Source of the DNA: M55B112 sp040903745
Lineage (GTDB): Bacteria; Bacteroidota; Bacteroidia; Bacteroidales; GCA-2748055
Length of the DNA stretch: 64,000 nt
NCBI GenBank assembly: GCA_040903745.1
Contig: JBBDUV010000006.1
Span: 62,001 to 126,000, forward strand
Direction: 5' to 3'
Made by a program: the position numbers and the translations under genes. Each line of letters begins with the position of its first letter. Positions within the stretch are counted from its first letter, which is position 1. Below are positions 24,863 through 34,014 of this stretch, piece after piece. The notes under the pieces are model-generated. The model saw nothing but the letters and a program-made list of their open reading frames with translations. It was not told where the DNA came from and ran no database searches.

Positions 24863-24908
24863 ATATCAAGAAGTTAAATAAAGAATTAATACAGTTGTAT
24901 AATTGAGA

Positions 24909-25538
24909 ATGGGGAAAGTTAAATTGAACGTACTTGGAATATCCTATAGTCAGACACAATCTGGTGCCTATGCGCTGGTTTTGTCCGAGGAGGAAGGAGC
25001 CCGGAGAATTCCCATTATTGTGGGGGGATTTGAGGCGCAAGCGATCGCTATAGAGCTGGAGGGATTGAGCCCACCCAGACCACTCACACATGATCTTTTT
25101 ATGAAGTTTTCAGATTCATTCGGCATCAGGCTTTTAGAGGTTAATATTCATAAGCTGGAGGAGGGAGTTTTCTTTGCGAACGTATTATTTGATAATGGCG
25201 ACAGGCAGATGTCGCTCGATGCCCGCACATCCGATGCTATTGCCCTGGCACTACGGTTTAAATGTCCTATCTATACAACGGAAGAAATTCTGGAAAAGGC
25301 CGGTATAGTGCTGGATTTTGATGAGACGACCGGAGGTCCGGTTGAGAGCGAAAGTGGTTCCTATATCACAGGTGAAGGGAAGACTGGTTTTTCAGGGAGC
25401 AGATCCTCAAAGCGGTCCGACCTCAGTAAGCATACTTACGAGGAGCTAAAGACCATGCTGGAGGAGGCCGTTGCAAATGAAGATTATGAGTTGGCCTCTG
25501 AAATCAGGGATGAGATAAAAAGTAGACCGAAAGATTAG
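24909..25538 (+). CDS. Bifunctional nuclease (BFN/DUF151) protein with UVR motif
   Basis: 209 residues. The N-terminal two thirds match the bifunctional nuclease domain (DUF151): VLGISYSQTQSGAYALVL (about 8), RRIPIIVGGFEAQAIAIELEG (about 32) and LDARTSDAIALALRFKCPIY (about 105-124). After a Ser-rich linker the C-terminus (about 173-205) is a UvrB/UvrC-type coiled-coil motif (YEELKTMLEEAVANEDYELA). This combination is common in Bacteroidetes, and the physiological role is unclear. The start is ATG 24909 rather than TTG 24903, which would only add two residues. NupC follows after 8 bp. Confidence 0.9.
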   Translation: MGKVKLNVLGISYSQTQSGAYALVLSEEEGARRIPIIVGGFEAQAIAIELEGLSPPRPLTHDLFMKFSDSFGIRLLEVNIHKLEEGVFFANVLFDNGDRQMSLDARTSDAIALALRFKCPIYTTEEILEKAGIVLDFDETTGGPVESESGSYITGEGKTGFSGSRSSKRSDLSKHTYEELKTMLEEAVANEDYELASEIRDEIKSRPKD

Positions 25539-25546
25539 CCCATAAC

Positions 25547-27052
25547 ATGAGAAAAATCCTTGCCGGCTTTATCCTGCTTTTATTCATTATTGCTGCTCCT
25601 CTTTTTTCCGGAGTACCAGCAGCTCATGCCATGAAAGATTCTGTTATAGAACAAATTGCTGCTGAAGATTCTGCTGCAGATCAGTTGGAGATGAGTGAAA
25701 AGCCGGACAACTCCCATCTCACCAACATAATTCCTGATAAGATCGGATTTAATTTCAGTATGCTAAAGATTCTACGCGGATTGTTGGGAATGGTTGTTCT
25801 GTTAGCAATTGCATGGGCTTTCAGCAAGAACCGCAGTGCTATTTCATGGAAAACTGTTGGCATCGGACTGGCCATACAGTTATTACTGGCCATCGGAATA
25901 CTTTATGTTCCTTTAATCCAGGGGATATTTGAAATTGTTGGTAAGATCTTTGTTAAAATACTTTTCTTCACCAGCGTGGGAACGGAGTTCCTCTTTGGTA
26001 GCGGACCAGAGGGTTCGATTGCAAAGCCATTGCAGACATTTGCAATTAATATTCTGCCAACAATTATTTTCTTCTCTGCCATAACAAGCGTCCTTTTTTA
26101 TCTGGGTGTGATTCAGTACATTGTGAGGGGACTCGGATACCTTATGTCGCGTGCTATGGGACTATCAGGTGCAGAGAGCCTTTCTGTAGCCGGGAATATA
26201 TTTCTAGGGCAGACCGAATCCCCACTGATGATCAAGGCGTACCTTGAAAAATTGAATGAATCTGAGATCATGCTGGTCATGTCTGGCGGAATGGCCACCC
26301 TGGCTGGTGGTGTGCTGGCCGCATACATTGGATTCCTGGGAGGGGGCGATTCGGGACAGGAACTAATTTTTGCGAAACATCTGCTTGCAGCTTCAGTGAT
26401 GGCGGCACCAGGCGTTGTAGTGATTTCAAAAATCCTGGTGCCAAATACAGAAGTTGTTGATAAAACGATCAGGGTATCGCAGGATAATATTGGTAAAAAT
26501 GTACTTGATGCTATTTCAAATGGAACGGCAGAAGGTATTAGACTGGCAGTTAATGTGGCTGCTATGTTGCTTGTTTTTATAGCATTTATCGCGCTGATTA
26601 ATTTTATCTTTGTTAAAATTGGTGACTGGACCACATTGAATGGGATGGTGGCGGGGCTGACGAATGGAAGGTATGATGAGATCAGTCTTGAGTTTTTACT
26701 TGGATACGGACTTTCGCCAATCATGTGGCTGATTGGTGTGCCGCTGGAGGATATAACGCTGACGGGATCCTTGCTGGGGAAAAAGCTAATCATGACCGAG
26801 TTTGTTGCCTATATCAGTCTATCGGAAATGAAAACTGCCGGGTTGTTTTCTGAAACAAAATCGATTATCATGTCGGTATATATGCTATGCGGCTTTGCCA
26901 ACTTCGCATCTATAGGTATTCAGATAGGAGGTATTGGGGCACTCGCACCGGGGAAACGAATACAGTTATCCAAACTGGGCATAAGGGCACTTCTTGCTGG
27001 AACACTGGCAGCTCTTTTGTCAGCAACACTGGTTGGAGTCTTACTGGGTTAA
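25547..27052 (+). CDS. nupC: Concentrative nucleoside transporter (NupC/CNT family)
   Basis: Inner-membrane cation-coupled nucleoside importer. At 501 residues it has extra N-terminal sequence compared with the roughly 400-residue family core: a signal-like helix (about 3-26), an Asp/Glu/Ser-rich stretch, then the CNT core from about residue 65. Core motifs are GQTESPLMIKAYLEKLNESE (about 223) and GGMATLAGGVLAAYIGFLG (about 245). Gly- and Ser-rich helices continue to the C-terminus. It is 8 bp after the bifunctional nuclease gene, so likely co-transcribed. Substrate range cannot be told. Confidence 0.92.
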   Translation: MRKILAGFILLLFIIAAPLFSGVPAAHAMKDSVIEQIAAEDSAADQLEMSEKPDNSHLTNIIPDKIGFNFSMLKILRGLLGMVVLLAIAWAFSKNRSAISWKTVGIGLAIQLLLAIGILYVPLIQGIFEIVGKIFVKILFFTSVGTEFLFGSGPEGSIAKPLQTFAINILPTIIFFSAITSVLFYLGVIQYIVRGLGYLMSRAMGLSGAESLSVAGNIFLGQTESPLMIKAYLEKLNESEIMLVMSGGMATLAGGVLAAYIGFLGGGDSGQELIFAKHLLAASVMAAPGVVVISKILVPNTEVVDKTIRVSQDNIGKNVLDAISNGTAEGIRLAVNVAAMLLVFIAFIALINFIFVKIGDWTTLNGMVAGLTNGRYDEISLEFLLGYGLSPIMWLIGVPLEDITLTGSLLGKKLIMTEFVAYISLSEMKTAGLFSETKSIIMSVYMLCGFANFASIGIQIGGIGALAPGKRIQLSKLGIRALLAGTLAALLSATLVGVLLG

Positions 27053-27069
27053 TAATTATGTTGTGATTC

Positions 27070-27444
27070 ATGAATGTGTATAACCGACAAAAGATACTGA
27101 TAGTCGAAGACAATTTCATGTCTTATAAGCTTTTGGAAGCACACTTTACCAGGGCTAACCTGGACTTATTGCACGCTTCCGATGGTTTATCGGCGATGGA
27201 TATTTTTAAGAGTAATCCGGATATAGCGCTGGTTCTTATGGATATTCAGCTTCCCGGATTGAGTGGTTTGGATGTTACGAGGCGCATCCGGAAGATCAAT
27301 CCAGATATTCCTGTAATTGCTACTACCGGAAATGTATTTGATGATGATAAAACAGCCTGCCTGGAGGCCGGGTGCACACATTACTTCACCAAGCCAATCA
27401 ATTTTCCTGAAATTTTCAAAGTGCTTGATAAATATTTCAGTTAA
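27070..27444 (+). CDS. Stand-alone response regulator receiver domain
   Basis: 124 residues consisting only of a CheY-like receiver domain. Visible are the acidic pocket in ILIVEDN (about 9-15), the phospho-acceptor Asp in LVLMDIQLPGLSG (about 57-69), Thr in IATTGN (about 86) and Lys in HYFTKPINF (about 106). No output domain and no kinase nearby, so it must act through protein contacts. It lies 17 bp after nupC and 2 bp before a GT2 gene. Confidence 0.93.
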   Translation: MNVYNRQKILIVEDNFMSYKLLEAHFTRANLDLLHASDGLSAMDIFKSNPDIALVLMDIQLPGLSGLDVTRRIRKINPDIPVIATTGNVFDDDKTACLEAGCTHYFTKPINFPEIFKVLDKYFS

Positions 27445-27446
27445 TT

Positions 27447-28595
27447 ATGGGAATCCTGATAACCTGTATGGGATCAGTAGTTATTCTGATCTATGTTGTG
27501 GTGTTTATTAGGTATGGGAATGCACTTTTATCAGCTCAAGGCAGCGTCCATACTTCTAAAGCCATTGGTTCTGTAAAGGTTTCGGTTATCATTCCTGTCA
27601 GAAATGAGTTCTATTCGCTTCCATTGCTTATCGATGACCTCGATAAGCAGAATTATTTGCAAGAGAATTATGAGGTTATCTTTGTTAACGATCACTCCAA
27701 TGATGGATCTGAGACATACCTTATTGAAATATGCCAAAGCAGGATGAATTTCTCATTTTGTTCACTCGATAGCGGGTTTCTTGGAAAAAAGCAGGCTATC
27801 GATAAGGGCTGTTCCATTGCAAAGGGTGATTGGATTATTCAGACTGATGCCGATTGCAGGTTGCCGTCCGGTTTTATTTCCGGTCATGCAGACCTTGCTT
27901 TTGCAGGTAAAGCCGGTCTTATTGCCGGACCGGTGTTGACTGAATCCGGAAAGGGAATGTGGTGCAGTCTTGAATCGATTGAAATGATGAGTCTGACCGG
28001 CACCGGTATGGCCTCTTTTCTGCTCGGCAGACCGGTGATGTGCAGCGGTGCAAATCTTTCCTATAATAAAGCATTCTATATGGAGGTTAGGGAAGAAGTG
28101 TTGAAGGTACCCTCTGCTTCAGGAGACGATATGTTTTTGCTGATGCAGGCGAAAAAGCTGGATAAGGGCATGGCTTATTTGAATTCCTTTGAGCACCTGG
28201 TTACCACATCTTTAAATGGGAGCATATATTCATTTATTAGTCAGCGGGTACGTTGGGGCTCTAAAGCAAGGTTTTATTCTGACCGGGATCTTCTTTTTCT
28301 TTCTATGGTCGTGTGGCTGACGAATGCAATCATTACCCTGTATCTGGTGGGCTCTTTCTTTATTCCTTTGCTATTGCCTTTTTTTCTCGCATCATGGATC
28401 ATTAAATCTGGCGTTGACTTCAGGGTTTTATATCTGGTAGCGCGGATTTTCAGAAGGACGCGTCAGCTAAGATGGTTTCCCCTGGCTGCATTATTTTACT
28501 ATTTTTATGTCACCGTGGCAGGACTCCTGGCCATGTATGGAAAATACAGTTGGAAAGACAGAACTTATTACTGTGAGACAAAAAGTCACCCGTAG
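27447..28595 (+). CDS. Membrane-bound GT2 glycosyltransferase
   Basis: 382 residues. One N-terminal membrane helix (about 1-25) precedes a GT-A domain with VIIPVRNE (about 48), VNDHSNDGSE (about 76), the DxD-type QTDADCRLP (about 132), GDDMFLLMQA (about 227) and SQRVRWGSKARF (about 268, QxxRW). Two or three C-terminal membrane helices follow (about 285-370). This layout is typical of processive or lipid-acceptor glycosyltransferases at the inner membrane. Donor and product unknown. Starts 2 bp after the receiver-domain gene. Confidence 0.9.
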   Translation: MGILITCMGSVVILIYVVVFIRYGNALLSAQGSVHTSKAIGSVKVSVIIPVRNEFYSLPLLIDDLDKQNYLQENYEVIFVNDHSNDGSETYLIEICQSRMNFSFCSLDSGFLGKKQAIDKGCSIAKGDWIIQTDADCRLPSGFISGHADLAFAGKAGLIAGPVLTESGKGMWCSLESIEMMSLTGTGMASFLLGRPVMCSGANLSYNKAFYMEVREEVLKVPSASGDDMFLLMQAKKLDKGMAYLNSFEHLVTTSLNGSIYSFISQRVRWGSKARFYSDRDLLFLSMVVWLTNAIITLYLVGSFFIPLLLPFFLASWIIKSGVDFRVLYLVARIFRRTRQLRWFPLAALFYYFYVTVAGLLAMYGKYSWKDRTYYCETKSHP

Positions 28596-28695
28596 TTTGA
28601 ATGATAGATTAACTAATTATTTATCAAATATTTAAATAAAGAATTTATCTGGATTAAGCAAACCGGTGGATAATAGGTATTATTAAAAGACATAT

Positions 28696-29901
28696 TTGAA
28701 ATTGAACGACACAGGAACATCCCCTTCGAGATTGGCATGGAACAGGTTTAAGAAAAATCCTGTTTCGGTAGCTGGATTGCTATTTATTTTGCTGGCGGTG
28801 CTTATCTCTTTTGCGGGTTATTTAATCAGTCCGGATAAGGTACAGCATGCCAATTCACAGGTGCTGGAGATTGCCCTGGAGAAGCCCGGTTTTTCCTGTG
28901 ATTTTCTTCAGGTCACCATCAATGGATCGATCCGCCAGAAGGGTTTTTTTACGAGAGTTGTAACAGGTAAAAAACCCGAATTTATACCTGTCCCTATCCA
29001 TTCATACCGTTTTGTCGATGATCGGATTGTTGTGATGGAGTATTCAAAGTATTCTGAAGACAAGTTTTATTCTGAGTATCTTCTGGCTGATGTTTGTTTT
29101 CCGGTTGATCTTGAAAGTTATGTGTATGCTAGCGGGAAGTATCATGTCAATGCTGCAGATTCGGAACAGCAGTATGCAGGAAGGGTTGAAGACCTGAGAG
29201 AGATGGTCGTTGAAAATCATTTGGTCAGAAAACAGTTTATACTTGGAACCGACAGATTTGGAAGAGATATGCTGAGTCGGATGATTCTTGGTACCCGGGT
29301 AAGCCTCGCCGTAGGTTTCATCGCTGTGTTAATCTCCGTTGTGGTTGGTATATTGCTTGGGAGTATTGCCGGCTATTTCCGCGGGTGGATCGATCAATTG
29401 ATTATGTGGCTGGTCAATGTTGTATGGTCGGTTCCCACCCTTTTAATGGTGATTTCCATTACCCTGGTACTGGGGAAGGGATACTGGCAGGTGTTCATTG
29501 CTGTTGGTCTCACCATGTGGGTGGAGGTTGCACGGGTAGTCCGGGGACAGGTGCTTTCAGTCAGGGAGAAGGAGTATGTTGAGGCAGCCCGTGTGATCGG
29601 TATGCGGCCGGGCCGGATTCTTTTCCAGCATATCATACCAAATGTCTTATCGCCCGTGGTCATCATTTCGGCAGCGAATTTTGCAACTGCCATTCTGCTG
29701 GAGGCAGGATTGAGTTTCCTCGGAATCGGAGTGCAACCGCCCATACCTACCTGGGGAGGAATGATCAAGGAGCATTATGGATACATCATTGTTGAGCTGG
29801 GATACCTTGCCTTTATTCCGGGATTTGCCATCATGTTGATGGTGCTGGCATTTACCCTCGTAGGAAATGGACTGAGGGATGCGTTGGATAGTCGGGCGTA
29901 G
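28696..29901 (+). CDS. ABC transporter permease, OppC/DppC type
   Basis: 401-residue inner-membrane permease of the oligopeptide/nickel (BPD) class. The first helix (about 23-45) is followed by an unusually long periplasmic region (about 50-190). The permease core then carries five helices and the EAA loop YVEAARVIGMRPGRILFQHI (about 294-313). DRFGRDMLSRMILGTRVSLA (about 188) is the typical OppC entry to the core. The start is TTG at 28696; no ATG precedes residue 110. No OppB, ATPase or binding protein is adjacent, so its partners must be encoded elsewhere. Confidence 0.87.
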   Translation: MKLNDTGTSPSRLAWNRFKKNPVSVAGLLFILLAVLISFAGYLISPDKVQHANSQVLEIALEKPGFSCDFLQVTINGSIRQKGFFTRVVTGKKPEFIPVPIHSYRFVDDRIVVMEYSKYSEDKFYSEYLLADVCFPVDLESYVYASGKYHVNAADSEQQYAGRVEDLREMVVENHLVRKQFILGTDRFGRDMLSRMILGTRVSLAVGFIAVLISVVVGILLGSIAGYFRGWIDQLIMWLVNVVWSVPTLLMVISITLVLGKGYWQVFIAVGLTMWVEVARVVRGQVLSVREKEYVEAARVIGMRPGRILFQHIIPNVLSPVVIISAANFATAILLEAGLSFLGIGVQPPIPTWGGMIKEHYGYIIVELGYLAFIPGFAIMLMVLAFTLVGNGLRDALDSRA

Positions 29902-29926
29902 ACGATAGTCAGTTTAAGGACTAAAG

Positions 29927-32107
29927 TTAGTTGCCAAGTTCAGAAAAGAATTTGATTCTGACCAGCCTGATCTCCTCTTCGGTATAATCTGTTTCACCCA
30001 GTTCGTTAATCGCATCATCTATCGATTCCGAATCAGCTTCATGGAAATATTCATATACCTCTTCAATGCGGTCTTCATCCATCACATCATTGAGGTAGTA
30101 GTTGATATTGATTTTTGTGCCTGAGTTGACAATGGCCTCAATCTCGTCGATCAGTTCCATCATCTCAAGACCCTTTGCATCAGCGATGTCATGAAGCGGG
30201 ATCTTCCTGTCGATACTCTGTATGATAAAAACTTTAACTCCTGATTTGTTTACCACAGATTTTACCACCATATCCTGTGGACGGATAATCTCTTTCTCCT
30301 CGACATAGTTTTTGATGGTTTCGGCAAATTCCTTTCCGAACTTTTGTGCCTTTCCCGTTCCAACACCAACGATATTCTTCATCTCTTCAACCGTTACCGG
30401 GTATTGGATGGCCATATCATCCAGGGATGGATCCTGAAAGATTACAAATGGTGGCAACTCCAATTTCTTGGCCATCTTTTTTCGCAGATCCTTGAGTATG
30501 TAAATCAACTCCTCATCCACTGCTCCTGTGCCTCCACCGGAAGTTGATTCCTCATCGGAGACAATGTCATAGTCATGATCTTGTGTTAACATTATTGAAT
30601 ACGGATTCTTTAAATACTCTTTTCCCTTCTCACTCAGTTTCAATAGACCATAATTTTCAATATCCTTATGGATCAGCCGGGCAATAAGTGCCTGTCTTAT
30701 AACGGCATTCCAAAACTTATTGTCCTTCTCTTCTCCTGCTCCAAAGAACTCATTATGATGATGTTTGTAAGATTTTACAGCACTTGTTGCATTCCCTGCC
30801 AATACGTTGGCAACATGCTCCGCCTTGAATCTTTCCTGAACCCCTAATATACTTTTTAATGCTAAAACTATATACTCTTTTCCCTCAAATTTTTCTTTCG
30901 GATGTAAACAATTGTCACAATTATTACAATCCTCTTCCATAACCTCTCCGAAATAGTTCAGGAGCAGCTTGGGACGACAGACGCTTGACTCTGTGTATGA
31001 GACAGTTTCCAGAAGAAGCTGCCGGCCGATCTCCTGTTCTGCCACAGGCTTTCCCTGCATGAACTTTTCCAGTTTCTGAATATCCTTATACCTGTAAAAT
31101 GCGATGCATTTTCCTTCACCTCCGTCCCGGCCTGCACGACCGGTCTCCTGGTAATATCCTTCCAGACTTTTCGGGATGTCGTAATGGATCACAAACCGCA
31201 CATCAGGCTTGTCTATTCCCATACCAAACGCTATGGTGGCCACAATCACATTTGCCTCCTCCATGAGAAACATATCCTGGTTTCTTGACCGTGTGGAGGC
31301 ATCCATACCAGCATGATATGGAAGTGCCTTTATATTATTTACAACCAGGGTTTGTGCCAACTCTTCAACTTTTTTTCTACTGAGGCAATAGATGATCCCT
31401 GATTTTCCTTTGTTTGAAGATATGAATCTGATGATCTCCCTGGTGGCTTTTATCTTGGGTCTGACTTCATAGTATAAGTTGTGTCTGCGGAATGAGGATT
31501 TGAACACCTCTGCATCCAGCATTTCAAGGTTTTTCTGGATGTCATGTTGTACTTTGGGTGTTGCAGTTGCAGTAAGCGCAATGAGTGGGGCAACTCCTAC
31601 GGTATTGATAATCGGGCGTATTCTTCTATACTCAGGTCTGAAATCATGTCCCCATTCTGATATACAGTGTGCTTCATCAATGGCATAAAATGAGATTTTC
31701 ACTTTCTTGAGGAATTCTATGTTGTCCTCTTTTGTTAGTGATTCAGGGGCCACATACAACATTTTTGTCCGGCCACTGATCACATCCTCCTTCACCTTTA
31801 GGATGGCGCTCTTGGTCAATGATGAATTCATGAAATGGGCCACACCTTCATCAGTACTGAAGGAACGCATGGCATCCACCTGGTTTTTCATCAGGGCGAT
31901 GAGCGGAGAGATAACGATCGCTGTACCATCCATCATCATGGCAGGTAACTGGTAACAAAGTGATTTTCCGCCTCCGGTTGGCATAAGGACAAATGAATCA
32001 TTTCCATTAAGAACATTCTTAATGACCAATTCCTGATTTCCTTTGAAACTGTCGAAGCCAAAATAACGCTTCAGAAAATCGATTAATTGTTTATCACTAA
32101 CCTGCAT
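29927..32107 (-). CDS. recQ: ATP-dependent DNA helicase RecQ
   Basis: 726-residue 3'-5' DNA helicase for recombination and fork repair. Helicase motifs: LMPTGGGKSLCYQLPAM (about 41), DEAHCISEWGHDFRPEYRR (about 142), FGMGIDKPDVRFVIHYD (about 293) and QETGRAGRDG (about 317). The RecQ zinc cysteines (CRPKLLLNYFG...CNNCDNC, about 374-397), a winged-helix RQC region, and an HRDC domain (about 528-610) follow. About 100 further acidic residues extend the C-terminus. It is encoded divergently from tatC, as often in Bacteroidetes. Confidence 0.97.
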   Translation of the reverse strand: MQVSDKQLIDFLKRYFGFDSFKGNQELVIKNVLNGNDSFVLMPTGGGKSLCYQLPAMMMDGTAIVISPLIALMKNQVDAMRSFSTDEGVAHFMNSSLTKSAILKVKEDVISGRTKMLYVAPESLTKEDNIEFLKKVKISFYAIDEAHCISEWGHDFRPEYRRIRPIINTVGVAPLIALTATATPKVQHDIQKNLEMLDAEVFKSSFRRHNLYYEVRPKIKATREIIRFISSNKGKSGIIYCLSRKKVEELAQTLVVNNIKALPYHAGMDASTRSRNQDMFLMEEANVIVATIAFGMGIDKPDVRFVIHYDIPKSLEGYYQETGRAGRDGGEGKCIAFYRYKDIQKLEKFMQGKPVAEQEIGRQLLLETVSYTESSVCRPKLLLNYFGEVMEEDCNNCDNCLHPKEKFEGKEYIVLALKSILGVQERFKAEHVANVLAGNATSAVKSYKHHHNEFFGAGEEKDNKFWNAVIRQALIARLIHKDIENYGLLKLSEKGKEYLKNPYSIMLTQDHDYDIVSDEESTSGGGTGAVDEELIYILKDLRKKMAKKLELPPFVIFQDPSLDDMAIQYPVTVEEMKNIVGVGTGKAQKFGKEFAETIKNYVEEKEIIRPQDMVVKSVVNKSGVKVFIIQSIDRKIPLHDIADAKGLEMMELIDEIEAIVNSGTKININYYLNDVMDEDRIEEVYEYFHEADSESIDDAINELGETDYTEEEIRLVRIKFFSELGN

Positions 32108-32363
32108 AACCGCAAAATACTTCTACTATTAACTATAAAATAAGCAAATTATATTTAAAAGAAAAAAACATATGTTAAAATTTAGTGTTAAATCTATTGA
32201 TCGGATGCATTGATTCCCCGAAACAAATATCTCACTGCTTTTCAGAAAAATGCCCCTTTGAAGATTTTTAAGTGACTAAACTAATATAAATTCATGAATT
32301 TGCAGACTGGTAACGAGTGTTTTTTTTTGTTACTTTGCAGCACTTTTTAACACAGATATATAC

Positions 32364-33188
32364 ATGGTAAAAGAGGTTAAAGCAGAAATGTCTTTTTTGG
32401 AGCATCTTGAGGTGCTGCGATGGCATCTGGTTCGCTCTTTCGCATCAATCTTGATTTTTGCCATCATCGCCTTCATATTTAAGGGTATCATTTTTGATGT
32501 GATCATCATTGCTCCAAAAACCCCCGAATTTCCAACCAACAGGTTTCTTTGTATGCTGGGACAGGAGGTGAATATTCAGCGCCTCTGTATTAATTCCCGT
32601 CCCTTTAATCTTCAAACTGTGAAGATGGCTGAGCAGTTTTCTATGCATATTATTGTAAGCCTCCTGGCCGGATTAATTATATCATTCCCCTATATTTTCT
32701 GGGAATTCTGGAAGTTTATTAAGCCGGCTATGTATGACAAGGAGAAAAGAACGGCCAGTGGTGCGGTTTTTTACACATCGCTCCTGTTTTTGCTGGGCGT
32801 AGCTTTCGGCTATTACCTGATTGCACCGCTGTCGGTCCATTTTCTGGGTAACTACAAGGTAAGTGAAGAGGTGATCAGTAATCCCACCTTGCGTTCCTAT
32901 GTTCAGACAGTCTCTTCTGTGGTGCTGGCGTCAGGAATTGTATTTGAATTGCCGATCCTTGCCTTTTTTCTTACCAAGACCGGACTTATTACGCCATCTT
33001 TTATGAAGAAATACCGGCGGCATTCCCTTGTACTGATTCTGGCTCTTTCAGCACTTATTACCCCTCCAGACATCTTTAGCCAGATCATGGTTTCACTACC
33101 TTTGATAATCCTGTATGAGGTGGGTATAGGTATCAGCAAACGGATTGTAAAGGAACGTGAGAAAATTGAGGCGGCAGAAAGAGAGTAA
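32364..33188 (+). CDS. tatC: Sec-independent (Tat) translocase subunit TatC
   Basis: 274 residues with six membrane helices. The diagnostic N-terminus MSFLEHLEVLRWHLVRS (about 9-25) and the loop ISFPYIFWEFWKFIKPAMY (about 104-122) bind twin-arginine signals. The first periplasmic loop is longer than in E. coli, as in other Bacteroidetes. tatA/B is not in the window. A Tat-type signal occurs on the Gfo/Idh protein at 55599. Upstream of lptB by 39 bp, same strand. Confidence 0.97.
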   Translation: MVKEVKAEMSFLEHLEVLRWHLVRSFASILIFAIIAFIFKGIIFDVIIIAPKTPEFPTNRFLCMLGQEVNIQRLCINSRPFNLQTVKMAEQFSMHIIVSLLAGLIISFPYIFWEFWKFIKPAMYDKEKRTASGAVFYTSLLFLLGVAFGYYLIAPLSVHFLGNYKVSEEVISNPTLRSYVQTVSSVVLASGIVFELPILAFFLTKTGLITPSFMKKYRRHSLVLILALSALITPPDIFSQIMVSLPLIILYEVGIGISKRIVKEREKIEAAERE

Positions 33189-33227
33189 TATGGAGATGCG
33201 TTTTACGTTATCATACAAGGTATCAAT

Positions 33228-33959
33228 ATGAAGAAGATGCGATTACATACACATAATCTTGTAAAGAAATACCGGACCAGGACCGTGGTTAATCATGTAT
33301 CCATCGAGGTTTCACAGGGTGAGATCGTTGGATTGCTCGGACCAAACGGTGCGGGAAAGACCACCTCCTTTTATATGATCGTTGGATTGATTACTCCCAA
33401 TGAGGGAAAAATATTTCTTGATAACAGAGATATCACCAAAGAGCCAATCTATAAAAGAGCCCGGATGGGCATTGGTTACCTGGCCCAGGAGGCATCGGTA
33501 TTCAGGAAACTGAGCGTTGAAGATAATCTTAAGGCGGTACTTGAGATGTCGGCTTACTCAAAGGAAGAACAGCGGGATATTGTTGAGTCTCTGTTGGATG
33601 AGTTTGGTCTTCAGTCCATCAGAAGAAGTCTCGGAATTCAACTTTCCGGTGGGGAGCGTAGACGAACAGAGATTGCCAGGGCACTTGCTCTGAGCCCCAG
33701 TTTTATTTTGCTTGACGAGCCTTTTGCAGGGGTGGATCCCATTGCCGTTGAGGATATTCAGAATATTGTATCAAGACTGAAGGAGAAAAATATTGGCATT
33801 CTGATAACCGACCACAATGTGCACGAAACACTTTCTATTACGGATCGCGCCTATCTTTTATTCGAGGGATCGATCCTCAAGGCAGGAACCTCTCAGCAGC
33901 TTACAGAGGATGAAGAGGTACGAAAAGTGTATCTCGGACAGAACTTCGAACTCCGTTAG
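33228..33959 (+). CDS. lptB: LPS export ABC transporter ATP-binding protein
   Basis: 243-residue ATPase that powers extraction of lipopolysaccharide from the inner membrane with LptFG. Walker A GLLGPNGAGKTTSFYM (about 36-51), Q-loop, signature LSGGERRRTEIARAL (about 141), Walker B FILLDEPFAGVDPI (about 161) and the switch His in ITDHNVHETL (about 198) are all present. It fits LptB (about 240 residues) better than general ABC ATPases. Located between tatC and a DUF3078 outer-membrane protein. Confidence 0.95.
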   Translation: MKKMRLHTHNLVKKYRTRTVVNHVSIEVSQGEIVGLLGPNGAGKTTSFYMIVGLITPNEGKIFLDNRDITKEPIYKRARMGIGYLAQEASVFRKLSVEDNLKAVLEMSAYSKEEQRDIVESLLDEFGLQSIRRSLGIQLSGGERRRTEIARALALSPSFILLDEPFAGVDPIAVEDIQNIVSRLKEKNIGILITDHNVHETLSITDRAYLLFEGSILKAGTSQQLTEDEEVRKVYLGQNFELR

Positions 33960-34014
33960 GTTTTCTACCTGTTTAACATCTAATAAAAGTCTCTATACCT
34001 TAAAAAATAAAGAT

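Larger units (their letters stand above)
24589..24908. other. 320-bp region between divergent rplU and bifunctional nuclease gene
   Basis: AT-rich DNA without a gene. It carries a plus-strand -7-like TAATTTTG at 24701 and a dispersed-repeat fragment at 24809-24862. Nothing else is recognised. Confidence 0.6.

Noticed and set aside
33817..34014. Longer N-terminus for the DUF3078 protein
   Set aside because: This part overlaps the lptB 3' end in another frame, while ATG 34015 gives a proper signal peptide.
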